DNA from: SIG299 sp045593825
GTDB lineage: Bacteria; Bacillota; Clostridia; Lachnospirales; Lachnospiraceae
Direction of reading: 5' to 3'
DNA: 17,990 nucleotides
NCBI GenBank assembly: GCA_045593825.1
Contig: JAZNXI010000134.1
Location: forward strand, 1 to 17,990
Shown: positions 7,583 through 14,342 of the stretch, one piece after another
Layout of the letters: every line of letters starts with the position of its first letter
Numbering within the stretch: the first letter of the stretch is position 1
Made by a program: the position numbers and the translations under genes
The notes under the pieces: model-generated
The model's database searches: none
What the model was told of the DNA's origin: nothing
What the model saw: only the letters and a program-made list of their open reading frames with translations

Positions 7583-7978
7583 CTACAAGTCTGCTTTTTC
7601 AATATCCTTCAGCAGCTTCTTATTTTGAATATAATCTGCAAATCCAAAGCGGTCTACCCAGACTGCTTCCGCATATTCTTCGGAAATTACAGTTTCCGCA
7701 TTGTGGGCATACAGTAAATAGCAAATGCCGATGTTGGAGGTATCACCCAGCATATACTGCCAAGTATACAGAGGCTTTGCAGCTTCTGCCGTAAGGCCTG
7801 CGGCCTCCGCCACAATACGCTCTGCCGCCCGCTCCGGAGATTCCCCGAACTCTACTTCACCGTCCGCAAATTCCCACTGGTACGGATCGTCGATACGGTC
7901 ATCATACCACTTTTTTAATAACAGGTATTCACTACCGTAATTCACCACACACTTTACAAGAATTCTATGATTTGCCAT
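7583..7978 (-). CDS. Nudix-fold protein with a degenerate Nudix box
   Basis: This is a 131-aa protein with the Nudix layout. An N-terminal strand (MANHRILVKCVVNYGSEYLLL) is followed by WEFADGEVEFGES and the Nudix box at residues 40-62. Against G-x5-E-x7-R-E-U-x-E-E-x-G-U, the protein keeps G40, E46, R54, E58, G61 and L62, but has I55 and A59 where two metal-binding glutamates are expected. The usual PGG before the box is ADG. Hydrolase activity is therefore doubtful; a sensor or binding role is possible, but no function is assigned. The ATG at 7978 is preceded by GGAGG at 5 nt; the frame also opens at a TTG inside that site. It sits 15 nt after the TruA-like gene and 17 nt before pyrC, clearly within one operon. 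Confidence 0.8.
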   Translation of the reverse strand: MANHRILVKCVVNYGSEYLLLKKWYDDRIDDPYQWEFADGEVEFGESPERAAERIVAEAAGLTAEAAKPLYTWQYMLGDTSNIGICYLLYAHNAETVISEEYAEAVWVDRFGFADYIQNKKLLKDIEKADL

Positions 7979-7993
7979 ATTTTCCTCCAACGT

Positions 7994-8758
7994 TTATGCG
8001 TATTTTACATCTGCCAGGAACAGTCCCTTCGGGTCTACCGCCCGACCGATGCGCTCTCTGTCGCCGGAAGCAATGATGTCCGGAATTTCTTCTGCTGTCA
8101 ATTCACCAAGGCCAGCACCCAGCATGGTTCCCACCAGATTCCGCACCATATTCGGCCAAAAGTCATCACCTGTAACGGTAATGGTAATTTCAGATTCGCT
8201 GGAATAAATATCAATATCGGAAATCGTGCGGACCGTAGATTTTTTCATTCGCTTATTATCGGAAAATGCTTTAAAATCGTGAGTTCCGGTAAGTTTGCCC
8301 GCTGCCGCCTTCATGGCCGCAATATCCGGCCGTTTAAAGCAATAGTAATTGTATTTTCTGTCAAACACAGATGGCACTTCACCAATGGTAATATGATACT
8401 CAAACACAAAGCCTTTGGCATTAAATGCCGCATGAAAACGGTCGTTTACCTCCAATGCTTCCAGCACCGCGATGTCTCTTGGCAAATAGCGGTTTAAATA
8501 CTGCTTGATTTCATATGTCTTTTTCTTTGATTCGGTACGGAAATTTGCCACCTGACGATAAGCATGTACTCCGGCCTCCGTACGAATGGCACCGATAAGT
8601 TCCACCGGTGTTTCTTCCATTTTGGAAAGCACTTCTTCTATTTTTTCCTGAATGGCGCCACCCTTTAAAGAGGCAGCATTCTTTGCGGTGGTAACCGCCT
8701 TCTGCCAACCGTCGTAACGGGAGCCGTCATATTCAATGATTAACTGGATATTCCGCAT
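7994..8758 (-). CDS. TruA-family pseudouridine synthase homologue with altered catalytic site
   Basis: This is a 254-aa protein with the full TruA fold: MRNIQLIIEYDGSRYDGWQ at the N-terminus, RFHAAFNAKGFVFEYHI in the middle, and FWPNMVRNLVGTMLGAGLG and KGLFLADVKYA at the end. TruA converts U38-40 of tRNA anticodon arms to pseudouridine using a single aspartate in GRTDAGVHA. Here that motif is IRTEAGVHA, with E61 (codon GAG) in place of the nucleophile. FHAR has become FHAA, and the conserved tyrosine of the K-x-Y-x-Y strand is F119. The loop after GWQ is also longer than usual. Other TruA substitutions at this aspartate are known to be inactive, so this copy is probably not a normal synthase. 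The ATG at 8758 has AGGAGA 7 nt upstream and is preferred over a farther in-frame ATG inside the amidase gene. It lies 19 nt after the amidase homologue. A genuine truA would be expected elsewhere in the genome. Confidence 0.85.
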   Translation of the reverse strand: MRNIQLIIEYDGSRYDGWQKAVTTAKNAASLKGGAIQEKIEEVLSKMEETPVELIGAIRTEAGVHAYRQVANFRTESKKKTYEIKQYLNRYLPRDIAVLEALEVNDRFHAAFNAKGFVFEYHITIGEVPSVFDRKYNYYCFKRPDIAAMKAAAGKLTGTHDFKAFSDNKRMKKSTVRTISDIDIYSSESEITITVTGDDFWPNMVRNLVGTMLGAGLGELTAEEIPDIIASGDRERIGRAVDPKGLFLADVKYA

Positions 8759-8777
8759 TGATTTCTCTCCTGATAAT

Positions 8778-9668
8778 TTACTGTTCACGGAAGTATGTAT
8801 CGATACCATCGCAAATCGCCTTAATCATCTTGTCCTGATAGCTTTCGGACCAAAGATTTGTATCCTCTTCCACGTTGGACATAAATCCTAACTGCAGCAC
8901 TGCCACCGGAACTTCACTGTAGTTGATGGCAGCAACCTTGTCATTTTCCTGAACGCCCCTGTCCTTGGTGCCGGTTTCTGCAATCAGGTTGTTCTGGATT
9001 TCTTTTGCAAGACGCTTACAATCGTCGTATAAATTGCCTACAAAAGCGTTGTTCTTGGATGGAATCTGTGTGTAAATACCCTTGGCATCTTTATTGGATG
9101 CTGCATCTGCCTGAATGCTTAAGTAAAGTTCTGCACCGCTTTCGTTAACAAACTGTGCACGCTCCGCATTACTGATTTTTACATCATGCTCTTCACGGGT
9201 AAGAACAACTTCATAACCTCTGGAAATTAACTCTGCCTCAAGACGCTTTGCAAACAGAAGACTCCATTCATATTCTCTCTTACCTGTAGTGGTACTGGTT
9301 GCACCGTAAGACATTTTTGCCGTGGTTGCAGATGCCCCCGGACCTACCGGTTCTTCCTCTGTCATCTGGCTCTTCTGCTGACCCGGGTCGATAGCAATCT
9401 TATGACCGCCGGTAGCCACCGGTGCTTCTGTAGGAACCGGAGTCGGAGTTTCTGTAGGCTCCGGACTCGGGGTTGCCGACGGACTTGTACTTGGTTCAGA
9501 TTCCGGTGTAGGACTCGGGGTTAATGTGGTACTGGTTATATTTTGATTTTTATCTTTACCTTCTTTACTGTCTTTGACTGCCGTCATGATGCCCAGCACC
9601 ACGGTAACAACCAAAAGAATGGCTACGATACAAAACATGATTTTTGTGAGTAAGCTTAACTGCTTCAT
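8778..9668 (-). CDS. Membrane-anchored Amidase_3-family protein lacking catalytic residues
   Basis: This 296-aa protein has an uncleaved-looking N-terminal membrane segment (residues 9-30, IMFCIVAILLVVTVVLGIMT). A Pro/Thr/Ser-rich wall-spanning linker (about 45-85) comes next, then an N-acetylmuramoyl-L-alanine amidase domain (88-296). Amidase_3 enzymes bind zinc with His, Glu and His and use a catalytic Glu. Here IDPGH is IDPGQ (Q97), IHAD is IQAD (Q186) and the catalytic E is Q259 (VLQLGFMSN); only the Glu ligand E132 remains. All three changes use CAG codons. The homologue at 16837-17742 keeps all four residues and aligns along the whole domain, so this is a likely pseudoenzyme, perhaps a peptidoglycan-binding or regulatory factor. 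The start at 9668 has AAGGAGG 7 nt upstream. It heads the operon with the TruA-like, Nudix-like, pyrC and pyrF genes. Confidence 0.88.
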   Translation of the reverse strand: MKQLSLLTKIMFCIVAILLVVTVVLGIMTAVKDSKEGKDKNQNITSTTLTPSPTPESEPSTSPSATPSPEPTETPTPVPTEAPVATGGHKIAIDPGQQKSQMTEEEPVGPGASATTAKMSYGATSTTTGKREYEWSLLFAKRLEAELISRGYEVVLTREEHDVKISNAERAQFVNESGAELYLSIQADAASNKDAKGIYTQIPSKNNAFVGNLYDDCKRLAKEIQNNLIAETGTKDRGVQENDKVAAINYSEVPVAVLQLGFMSNVEEDTNLWSESYQDKMIKAICDGIDTYFREQ

Positions 9669-9735
9669 GGATATTCCTCCTTATTCCCTACTGTTTTCTC
9701 TATATGTAATCCGATAAAACCCTATATATAATAAT

Positions 9736-9764
9736 AGCATACCACATTTAGTGATATTTTTCTA
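9736..9764 (-). promoter_or_regulatory. Probable promoter of the amidase-homologue/pyr operon
   Basis: On the minus strand the best match is an extended -10, TGGTATGCT (-10 at 9736-9741), with a poor -35 (TAGAAA, 9759-9764) at 17 nt. It lies in an AT-rich gap of about 175 nt between the tRNA terminator and the gene start, and gives a leader of roughly 60 nt. An overlapping TATTAT just downstream is an alternative -10. No operator or riboswitch was recognised in the gap. Confidence 0.5.
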
Positions 9765-9840
9765 CCACATACACAAAATTTTCTTAGAAAATATTAGAAA
9801 TTCTTAAAACGCAAAACCTGTACGACCTTTTTCGGCAAAA

Positions 9841-9874
9841 AGAAAAAAGCGTGTAAACCTTACTGTTTACACGC
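9841..9874 (-). terminator. Intrinsic terminator after tRNA-Thr
   Basis: On the minus strand a perfect 10-bp stem, GCGTGTAAAC with its complement (9849-9874) and a 6-nt loop, is followed at once by TTTTTTCTTTTT. It starts about 10 nt past the tRNA 3' end and closes the cysE-to-tRNA transcript. Confidence 0.92.
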
Positions 9875-9884
9875 CTGTTTTAAA

Positions 9885-9957
<73 letters not shown>

Positions 9958-9964
9958 ATTTTGC

Positions 9965-10585
9965 CTATTCCAGTTCTTTTAAAACCTGACTAAGCTTCTT
10001 TTTAATTCGTTGCAGTGCATTATCTACTGCCTTTGGCTCTTTGCCAAGTGCCGTTGCGATTTGGCTGTAATTCATGTCTTTCATGTAAAACCGAAGAACT
10101 TGCTTTTCCATCTCGCTTAAATGCCCTACGAGTGTATATGATAACACATCAGCTGCTTCTTTGTCAAGCACTAATTGCTCAGGATTTTTATTTTTTTCAA
10201 ATTCGGTTCCAAGCAGCTGTTCCAGCGGGTTTTCCCGGTCTTCTGCGGACTCCATGCTGTCAATGGAAATATAATTATTTAACGGTTGGTTCTTTTTGGT
10301 ATTGGAACCTTTAATAGCAGAATACATCTGTCTGGTAATACAAAGCTCTGCAAAGTTCCGGAACGATACCTGTTTTTCCGCATTATAATCCCGGATGGCC
10401 TTATAAAGCCCGATCATTCCCTCCTGAATCAAGTCCTCTTTATCTGCCCCCACAAGAAACAGAGTGCGTGCCCGGCTGCGGACCAGGTTTTTATACTTGT
10501 TCATCAAAAAATCCATAGCCTCCGAATCGCCGACAACGATTGATTCCACCAAAGCCTCATCGGACATCTGCTCGAATTCCCTCAT
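9965..10585 (-). CDS. sigH: RNA polymerase sigma factor, SigH-like
   Basis: This is a sigma-70-family alternative sigma factor of about 206 aa. In Bacillus SigH (Spo0H) directs early-sporulation and stationary-phase genes. Region 2 is very similar to SigH: EAMDFLMNKYKNLVRSRAR, then FLVGADKEDLIQEGMIGLYK and FRNFAELCITRQM. A variable acidic linker (about 110-140) leads to region 4 with the helix-turn-helix around MNYSQIATALGKEPKAVDNA. There is no region 1.1. The start at 10585 (MREFEQMSDEAL) has AAGGAG 8 nt upstream; the longer frame has no ribosome site. It lies 37 nt after rlmB, the same partner as in Bacillus, though the intervening yacP of Bacillus is absent here. It is read from the cysteine T-box promoter and is followed after 7 nt by tRNA-Thr. 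Confidence 0.92.
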   Translation of the reverse strand: MREFEQMSDEALVESIVVGDSEAMDFLMNKYKNLVRSRARTLFLVGADKEDLIQEGMIGLYKAIRDYNAEKQVSFRNFAELCITRQMYSAIKGSNTKKNQPLNNYISIDSMESAEDRENPLEQLLGTEFEKNKNPEQLVLDKEAADVLSYTLVGHLSEMEKQVLRFYMKDMNYSQIATALGKEPKAVDNALQRIKKKLSQVLKELE

Positions 10586-10622
10586 GACGCACTCTCCTTT
10601 CTTGAAAGTATTCAACTCATTT

Positions 10623-11387
10623 TTATTTCATACGCTGTCTTACAATTTCATATGCCAGAATACCCATGGCAACGGAAGCGTTCAGAGAATCAATCTGGCC
10701 CTTCATCGGAATACTTGCGGTAAAATCGCAGGTTTCTTTCACAAGACGGCTGACGCCTTCACCTTCGTTACCGATAACCAAACCGATAGGTCCGGTCAGG
10801 TTCTGGCGGTACATTACTTCGCCGTCCATATCCGCGCAGACAAACCAAAGACCTTCCTTCTTTAATTCTTCCATGGTCTGCACAATGTTGGTTACCTTGG
10901 CAACCGGAGTGTAATTTAACGCACCTGCGGAGGTTCTTGCCACGGTGGCGGTTAAGCCCACCGCACGGCGCTTTGGAATGATAACGCCATGGGCACCAGC
11001 CTGGTTTGCGGTACGGATGATGGCACCTAAGTTGTGCGGGTCTTCGATACCGTCCAGAATGATGAGGAACGGCGCTTCGCCACGCTCTCTTGCCAAAGCC
11101 AGCATGTCCTCCACTTCGGAATATTCATAGGCTGCCGCATAGGCAATGGCACCCTGATGCTTTCCGGTGTCGGAAATCTGGTCTAAACGCTCCTTGGACA
11201 CAAAATTGATAATAGTATCGCCCTTCTTAGCTTCTCTTAAAATAGTCTTAATTGGGCCGTCCTGACAGCCGTCCAGTAAAAACAGCTTGTCAATCGGCTT
11301 ACCGGAACGAAACGCCTCGATGACGGCGTTTCTTCCCTCGATTTTGGTTTCTTCTACTTTCATTTCTCTCTTTTCTGTGGATTCCAT
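10623..11387 (-). CDS. rlmB: 23S rRNA 2'-O-methyltransferase, RlmB/TrmH family
   Basis: This is a SPOUT-fold enzyme of 254 aa that methylates ribose 2'-O in RNA; RlmB acts on G2251 of 23S rRNA. An N-terminal RNA-binding part (KIEGRNAVIEAFRSGKPIDKLFL) is followed by a linker and the knotted catalytic domain. Its three family motifs are ILDGIEDPHNLGAIIRTA (motif 1, with the conserved N and R), GLVIGNEGEGVS (motif 2) and IDSLNASVAMGILAYE (motif 3). The start is somewhat uncertain: ATG at 11387 lies 3 nt after the mrnC stop with only a weak AAAGAGAG, while the ATG at 11363 has AGAGAG too close. Position between mrnC and sigH is the conserved Firmicute order and supports RlmB over other TrmH-family members. 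Confidence 0.93.
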   Translation of the reverse strand: MESTEKREMKVEETKIEGRNAVIEAFRSGKPIDKLFLLDGCQDGPIKTILREAKKGDTIINFVSKERLDQISDTGKHQGAIAYAAAYEYSEVEDMLALARERGEAPFLIILDGIEDPHNLGAIIRTANQAGAHGVIIPKRRAVGLTATVARTSAGALNYTPVAKVTNIVQTMEELKKEGLWFVCADMDGEVMYRQNLTGPIGLVIGNEGEGVSRLVKETCDFTASIPMKGQIDSLNASVAMGILAYEIVRQRMK

Positions 11388-11390
11388 AAT

Positions 11391-11825
11391 TTACTCTCTT
11401 TCTAAAATTTCTGCACCGATACCTTCAAAGCCAAGCTTAATCAGCTCCGTCATGCGGTCAAACTCGCCTTTTAAATACAACCAGCCAATCAGCGCTTCAA
11501 AGCCTGTAGCACGACGGTAATCGTTGATACTGGCATTCTTTGCACTGGTATAGGATTTGGCATTTCTGCCCCTCTTATAGATGGTCAGCTCTTCTTCCGT
11601 CAGGCTGTCCTGAATCACCCCGACAATCTGTGACTGGGTTGCCGCCTTGGCAAGATTGCTGGCCCGCTTGTTTAACCGGTCCACATGGGTATTTCCCTTG
11701 TGGACCAGCAGTGTACGGATGACTATTTCATAGGCGCAGTCTCCCATATATGCCAGGGTTAACGGCGAATACTGGTCTGCGTTGATGTCCGGTGTGTTAA
11801 ATGTATTTTTTATTGCTTTTTCCAT
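11391..11825 (-). CDS. mrnC: Mini-ribonuclease 3 (Mini-III)
   Basis: This is a 144-aa RNase III-like nuclease without a dsRNA-binding domain. In Bacillus it matures 23S rRNA ends together with ribosomal protein L3. The catalytic motif LAYMGDCAYE carries D29, and the second region YRRATGFEALIGWLYL with a downstream acidic helix is family-typical. The start at 11825 uses AAAGGCGG, which overlaps the cysS stop codon; the 12-nt gap indicates coupling. Placement between cysS and rlmB is the conserved order. Confidence 0.94.
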   Translation of the reverse strand: MEKAIKNTFNTPDINADQYSPLTLAYMGDCAYEIVIRTLLVHKGNTHVDRLNKRASNLAKAATQSQIVGVIQDSLTEEELTIYKRGRNAKSYTSAKNASINDYRRATGFEALIGWLYLKGEFDRMTELIKLGFEGIGAEILERE

Positions 11826-11837
11826 AACACGCCGCCT

Positions 11838-13250
11838 TTACACGAGCTCCCAGATAGTTCCTTCTCTGGTATCCTTAATCTGAACGCCCTTTTCCAAAAG
11901 TTCTGCACGGATGGCATCCGCCTTGGCAAAATCCTTTTCCTTCTTGGCAGCCTTACGTTCTTCAATCTTTGCAAGAACAAAAGCTTCTAACTCTGCATCT
12001 ACAGCAGCTGCTTCTTCTGCCACGGTAAGGTCAAGGGAAAGCACCTCATCAAAGCTTGCAATCAACGCCTTCTTGGTAGCATCGTTCATCTCATCACGGA
12101 GAACGTCGTAAATCATGGTGATTGCCATGGAAGTATTCATATCGTTGGAAAGCACATCTTCAAACTTTGCACGGTACTCGGTAAACTTCACCTCGTCTAC
12201 CGCGCCGTCTTCCTTTAATTCCAGCACTCTCTTGTGAAGCTTTTCGTAAGCCACACCCACGTTATCAAGCACTTCGTAGGAAAATTCCAGAGGCTTGCGG
12301 TAATGGGACTGCAGGCAGAAGAAACGGTACACAATCGGCTTGTAATTCTTCTTTTCCAACAGGGACACGGTTAAGAATTCACCGTTAGACTTACTCATCT
12401 TCTGGTTGCCCTTCTCGGTTAAATGATGCACATGGAACCAGTAGTTACACCACTTGTGGCCAAGGTATGCCTCACTCTGGGCAATTTCGTTGGTATGGTG
12501 CGGGAAGATGTTGTCGATACCGCCGCAGTGGATATCCATGTACTCGCCCAGGTGCTTCATGCTGATGCAGGAGCACTCAATATGCCAGCCCGGGTATCCT
12601 ACGCCCCATGGGCTATCCCACTTTAATTCCTGATTATCAAACTTGGACTTGGTGAACCAAAGCACGAAGTCACTCTTATTTCTCTTGTTTTCATCCTCGC
12701 TTACGTCATCACGCACCGCAGTCATTAACTCCTGCTCTGCCTGGCTGGAGAATACATAGTATTCCTGAAGCTTGGAAGTATCAAAATATACGTTGCCGCC
12801 TGCCACATAAGCATAGCCCTTTTCCAGAAGCTTTTCTACCATTTCGACGAAGTTGTCAATGCTGTTGGTGGCAGGTTCTACCACGTCAGGACGCTTGATA
12901 TTTAACTTCTCGCAGTCTGCAAAGAAAGCGTCGGTGTAAAACTTCGCAATTTCCATAACGGTCTTGTTTTCGCGCTTTGCACCCTTTAACATCTTGTCTT
13001 CGCCGGTATCTGCATCGCTGGATAAGTGGCCAACGTCGGTGATGTTCATAACACGCTTTACATCATAACCCACGTAGCGCAGGGTCTTTTCCAAAATATC
13101 TTCCATGATGTAGCAGCGCAGGTTACCGATATGGGCAAAGTGATACACGGTAGGACCACAGGTGTACATGTTGATTTTGCCGTCCACATTCGGAATTAAA
13201 TTTTCTACCTTTCTGGTAAGTGTGTTGAATAAATAAACTTTGTTTTCCAT
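11838..13250 (-). CDS. cysS: Cysteinyl-tRNA synthetase
   Basis: This is a class I aminoacyl-tRNA synthetase of 470 aa that charges tRNA-Cys. The zinc that selects cysteine is held by C31 (MYTCGPTVY), C226 (WHIECSC), H251 and E255 (FPHHTNEIAQ). The ATP motifs are HFAHIGN (a HIGH variant, 37-43) and KMSKS (284-288). A C-terminal helical domain ends in a wedge typical of CysRS (ADAIRAELLEKGVQIKDTREGTIWEL). The start at 13250 has AGAGGAAG about 5 nt upstream. It follows cysE by 57 nt. The common T-box with specifier UGC makes its expression depend on uncharged tRNA-Cys, its own substrate. Confidence 0.97.
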   Translation of the reverse strand: MENKVYLFNTLTRKVENLIPNVDGKINMYTCGPTVYHFAHIGNLRCYIMEDILEKTLRYVGYDVKRVMNITDVGHLSSDADTGEDKMLKGAKRENKTVMEIAKFYTDAFFADCEKLNIKRPDVVEPATNSIDNFVEMVEKLLEKGYAYVAGGNVYFDTSKLQEYYVFSSQAEQELMTAVRDDVSEDENKRNKSDFVLWFTKSKFDNQELKWDSPWGVGYPGWHIECSCISMKHLGEYMDIHCGGIDNIFPHHTNEIAQSEAYLGHKWCNYWFHVHHLTEKGNQKMSKSNGEFLTVSLLEKKNYKPIVYRFFCLQSHYRKPLEFSYEVLDNVGVAYEKLHKRVLELKEDGAVDEVKFTEYRAKFEDVLSNDMNTSMAITMIYDVLRDEMNDATKKALIASFDEVLSLDLTVAEEAAAVDAELEAFVLAKIEERKAAKKEKDFAKADAIRAELLEKGVQIKDTREGTIWELV

Positions 13251-13307
13251 AAAAACTTCCTCTTTCTAATTCATTTTGTATTTTTATATATTTTCATGTC
13301 AAGCACG

Positions 13308-13964
13308 TTATTCGTCCGGACAATTTTTCAGTAATACATCAATCATCTTAGACAGACGCTCGTTTTCTTTCTTCAGGGAATCGATATCATTCTTCAGTGG
13401 GTCAGGCAGATGTACCTGATCCATGTCTTCCCTCGGCACACGGAGGTTATCGCGTTTTACCACACGGCCCGGAACACCCACCACCGTACAGTTTGGCGGC
13501 ACCTCAGAAATTACCACGGAGCCCGCACCGATTTTAGAGTTCTCACCAACCGTAAAGGAACCAAGAACCTTGGCGCCGGCACTAATCATTACGTTGTTGC
13601 CGATGGTAGGATGGCGCTTGCCCTGCTCCTTACCGGTACCACCAAGAGTTACGCCCTGATACAAGGTTACATTGTCGCCGATGATGGTGGTTTCACCGAT
13701 AATTACACCGTTACCATGGTCAATAAACAAGCCCTTGCCAATGGTGGCCCCGGGATGAATTTCAATACCGGTTTTGCGCACCGTCCGCTGGGAATACCAA
13801 CGGGCCAGGAAGAAGCATTTATGCTCATACAGCCAGTGTGCCACCCGGTGTCTCATAATTGCCTTAAAGCTCGGGTATAAAAAAACTTCCATTGGTGTTT
13901 TAATGGCAGCGTCGCGTTCCATGATGACCTGCATTTCTTCCTTCACATACGAAATTAACCCCAT
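13308..13964 (-). CDS. cysE: Serine O-acetyltransferase
   Basis: The enzyme makes O-acetylserine from serine and acetyl-CoA, the committed step of cysteine synthesis. The 218-aa protein has a short helical N-terminus (MGLISYVKEEMQVIMERDAA), then left-handed beta-helix hexapeptide repeats (IEIHPGATIGKGLFIDHG, VIIGETTIIGDNVTLYQGVTLGG) with the catalytic-type histidines in IEIHPG and FIDHG. The closing segment is VVGVPGRVVKR. A C-terminal tail (about 190-215, IDSLKKENERLSKMIDVLL) looks like a short coiled coil. The start at 13964 has AGGAGG 6 nt upstream; the frame upstream runs back through the T-box terminator and is not translated. It is the first gene after the T-box leader. Confidence 0.96.
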   Translation of the reverse strand: MGLISYVKEEMQVIMERDAAIKTPMEVFLYPSFKAIMRHRVAHWLYEHKCFFLARWYSQRTVRKTGIEIHPGATIGKGLFIDHGNGVIIGETTIIGDNVTLYQGVTLGGTGKEQGKRHPTIGNNVMISAGAKVLGSFTVGENSKIGAGSVVISEVPPNCTVVGVPGRVVKRDNLRVPREDMDQVHLPDPLKNDIDSLKKENERLSKMIDVLLKNCPDE

Positions 13965-14000
13965 GTTAATCCTCCTGAATTTTTGCTTATACAACAAGAA

Positions 14001-14030
14001 AACCGCCCCTATCTGACGATAGAGACGGTT
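14001..14030 (-). terminator. T-box terminator hairpin
   Basis: On the minus strand AACCGTCTCTATC pairs with GATAGGGGCGGTT over 13 bp (two G-U pairs) around the loop GTCA, followed by TTCTTGTTG. Its 5' arm overlaps the antiterminator 3' strand, making the two folds exclusive. Confidence 0.9.
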
Positions 14031-14254
14031 ATATCCGCGGTTCCACTCTAATTGAATTGCAATACACAATTCCACCTTAACACAGATAACGGCTGTTTTC
14101 CGGACAGAGATACTTATTACTTACGCTAACTGTTCCCTCTGCCAGCTCCCGGACGCACTTCACAATTCTTCTGTTAGGAACGCTTTCAGCCGGTGACGCT
14201 CCCTCTCTGAAACTTTGGATATTGCTACTCTTTCCGTTCAACGCTTTTTGCATT
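14001..14254 (-). promoter_or_regulatory. Cysteine T-box leader (tRNA-Cys-sensing riboswitch)
   Basis: The untranslated leader between the promoter and cysE is a T-box. The T-box sequence AGAGTGGAACCGCGG lies at 14035-14049. Its seven-base bulge UGGAACC is flanked by AGAG pairing with CUCU and GCGG pairing with CCGU, forming the antiterminator. Stem I contains the AG-bulge region AGAGAGGGAGC and the distal loop region GGCUGAAAGCGUUCC. The 3' side of stem I includes GUGAAGUGCGUCC, where UGC (14155-14157) is the likely specifier codon for Cys, followed by a purine as usual. Uncharged tRNA-Cys should stabilise the antiterminator. The specifier fits the downstream cysE and cysS genes. The remainder of the 378-nt gap is the promoter and an inverted repeat. 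Confidence 0.93.
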
Positions 14255-14260
14255 TACTTT

Positions 14261-14289
14261 ATTCTATGCAATCCGGCTGTTTTTGTCAA
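14261..14289 (-). promoter_or_regulatory. Sigma-A promoter of the cysE operon
   Basis: The -35 is a perfect TTGACA (14284-14289) and the -10 is TAGAAT (14261-14266), with a 17-nt spacer. Predicted start is near 14254, just before the T-box stem I. Confidence 0.88.
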
Positions 14290-14305
14290 GGAAATTTAAT
14301 CATTT

Positions 14306-14332
14306 ACCGTGTTAAATTTTTTATAACACGGT
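14306..14332. repeat. Perfect 9-bp inverted repeat between flavodoxin gene and cysE promoter
   Basis: ACCGTGTTA (14306-14314) is exactly complementary to TAACACGGT (14324-14332), with a 9-nt AT-rich centre. It begins about 10 nt after the flavodoxin stop codon and about 16 nt upstream of the cysE -35. No U-tract follows on either strand, so it is either a weak 3' stem for the flavodoxin mRNA or a DNA operator near the cysE promoter. Confidence 0.5.
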
Positions 14333-14342
14333 TGCATTCTGC

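Noticed and set aside
7228..7794. Long plus-strand open frame (188 codons) opposite pyrC and the Nudix-like gene
   Set aside because: It has no ribosome site or recognisable domain, and two convincing genes occupy the other strand; it is a shadow frame.
7967..8497. Plus-strand open frame (176 codons) opposite the TruA-like gene
   Set aside because: It mirrors a well-supported gene, shows no family motif and lacks a ribosome site.
9410..9530. Similar repeated GGAGTCGG/GGACTCGG motifs
   Set aside because: These are codons of the Pro/Ser/Thr linker of the amidase homologue, not an independent repeat element.
7583..9668. The amidase/TruA/Nudix genes as decaying pseudogenes
   Set aside because: All three are full length with no frameshift or stop, good ribosome sites and conserved folds, which argues for maintained proteins.
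13965..14075. Upstream in-frame extension of cysE by 37 codons
   Set aside because: It would run through the T-box terminator and antiterminator, and the strong AGGAGG site stands before the ATG at 13964.
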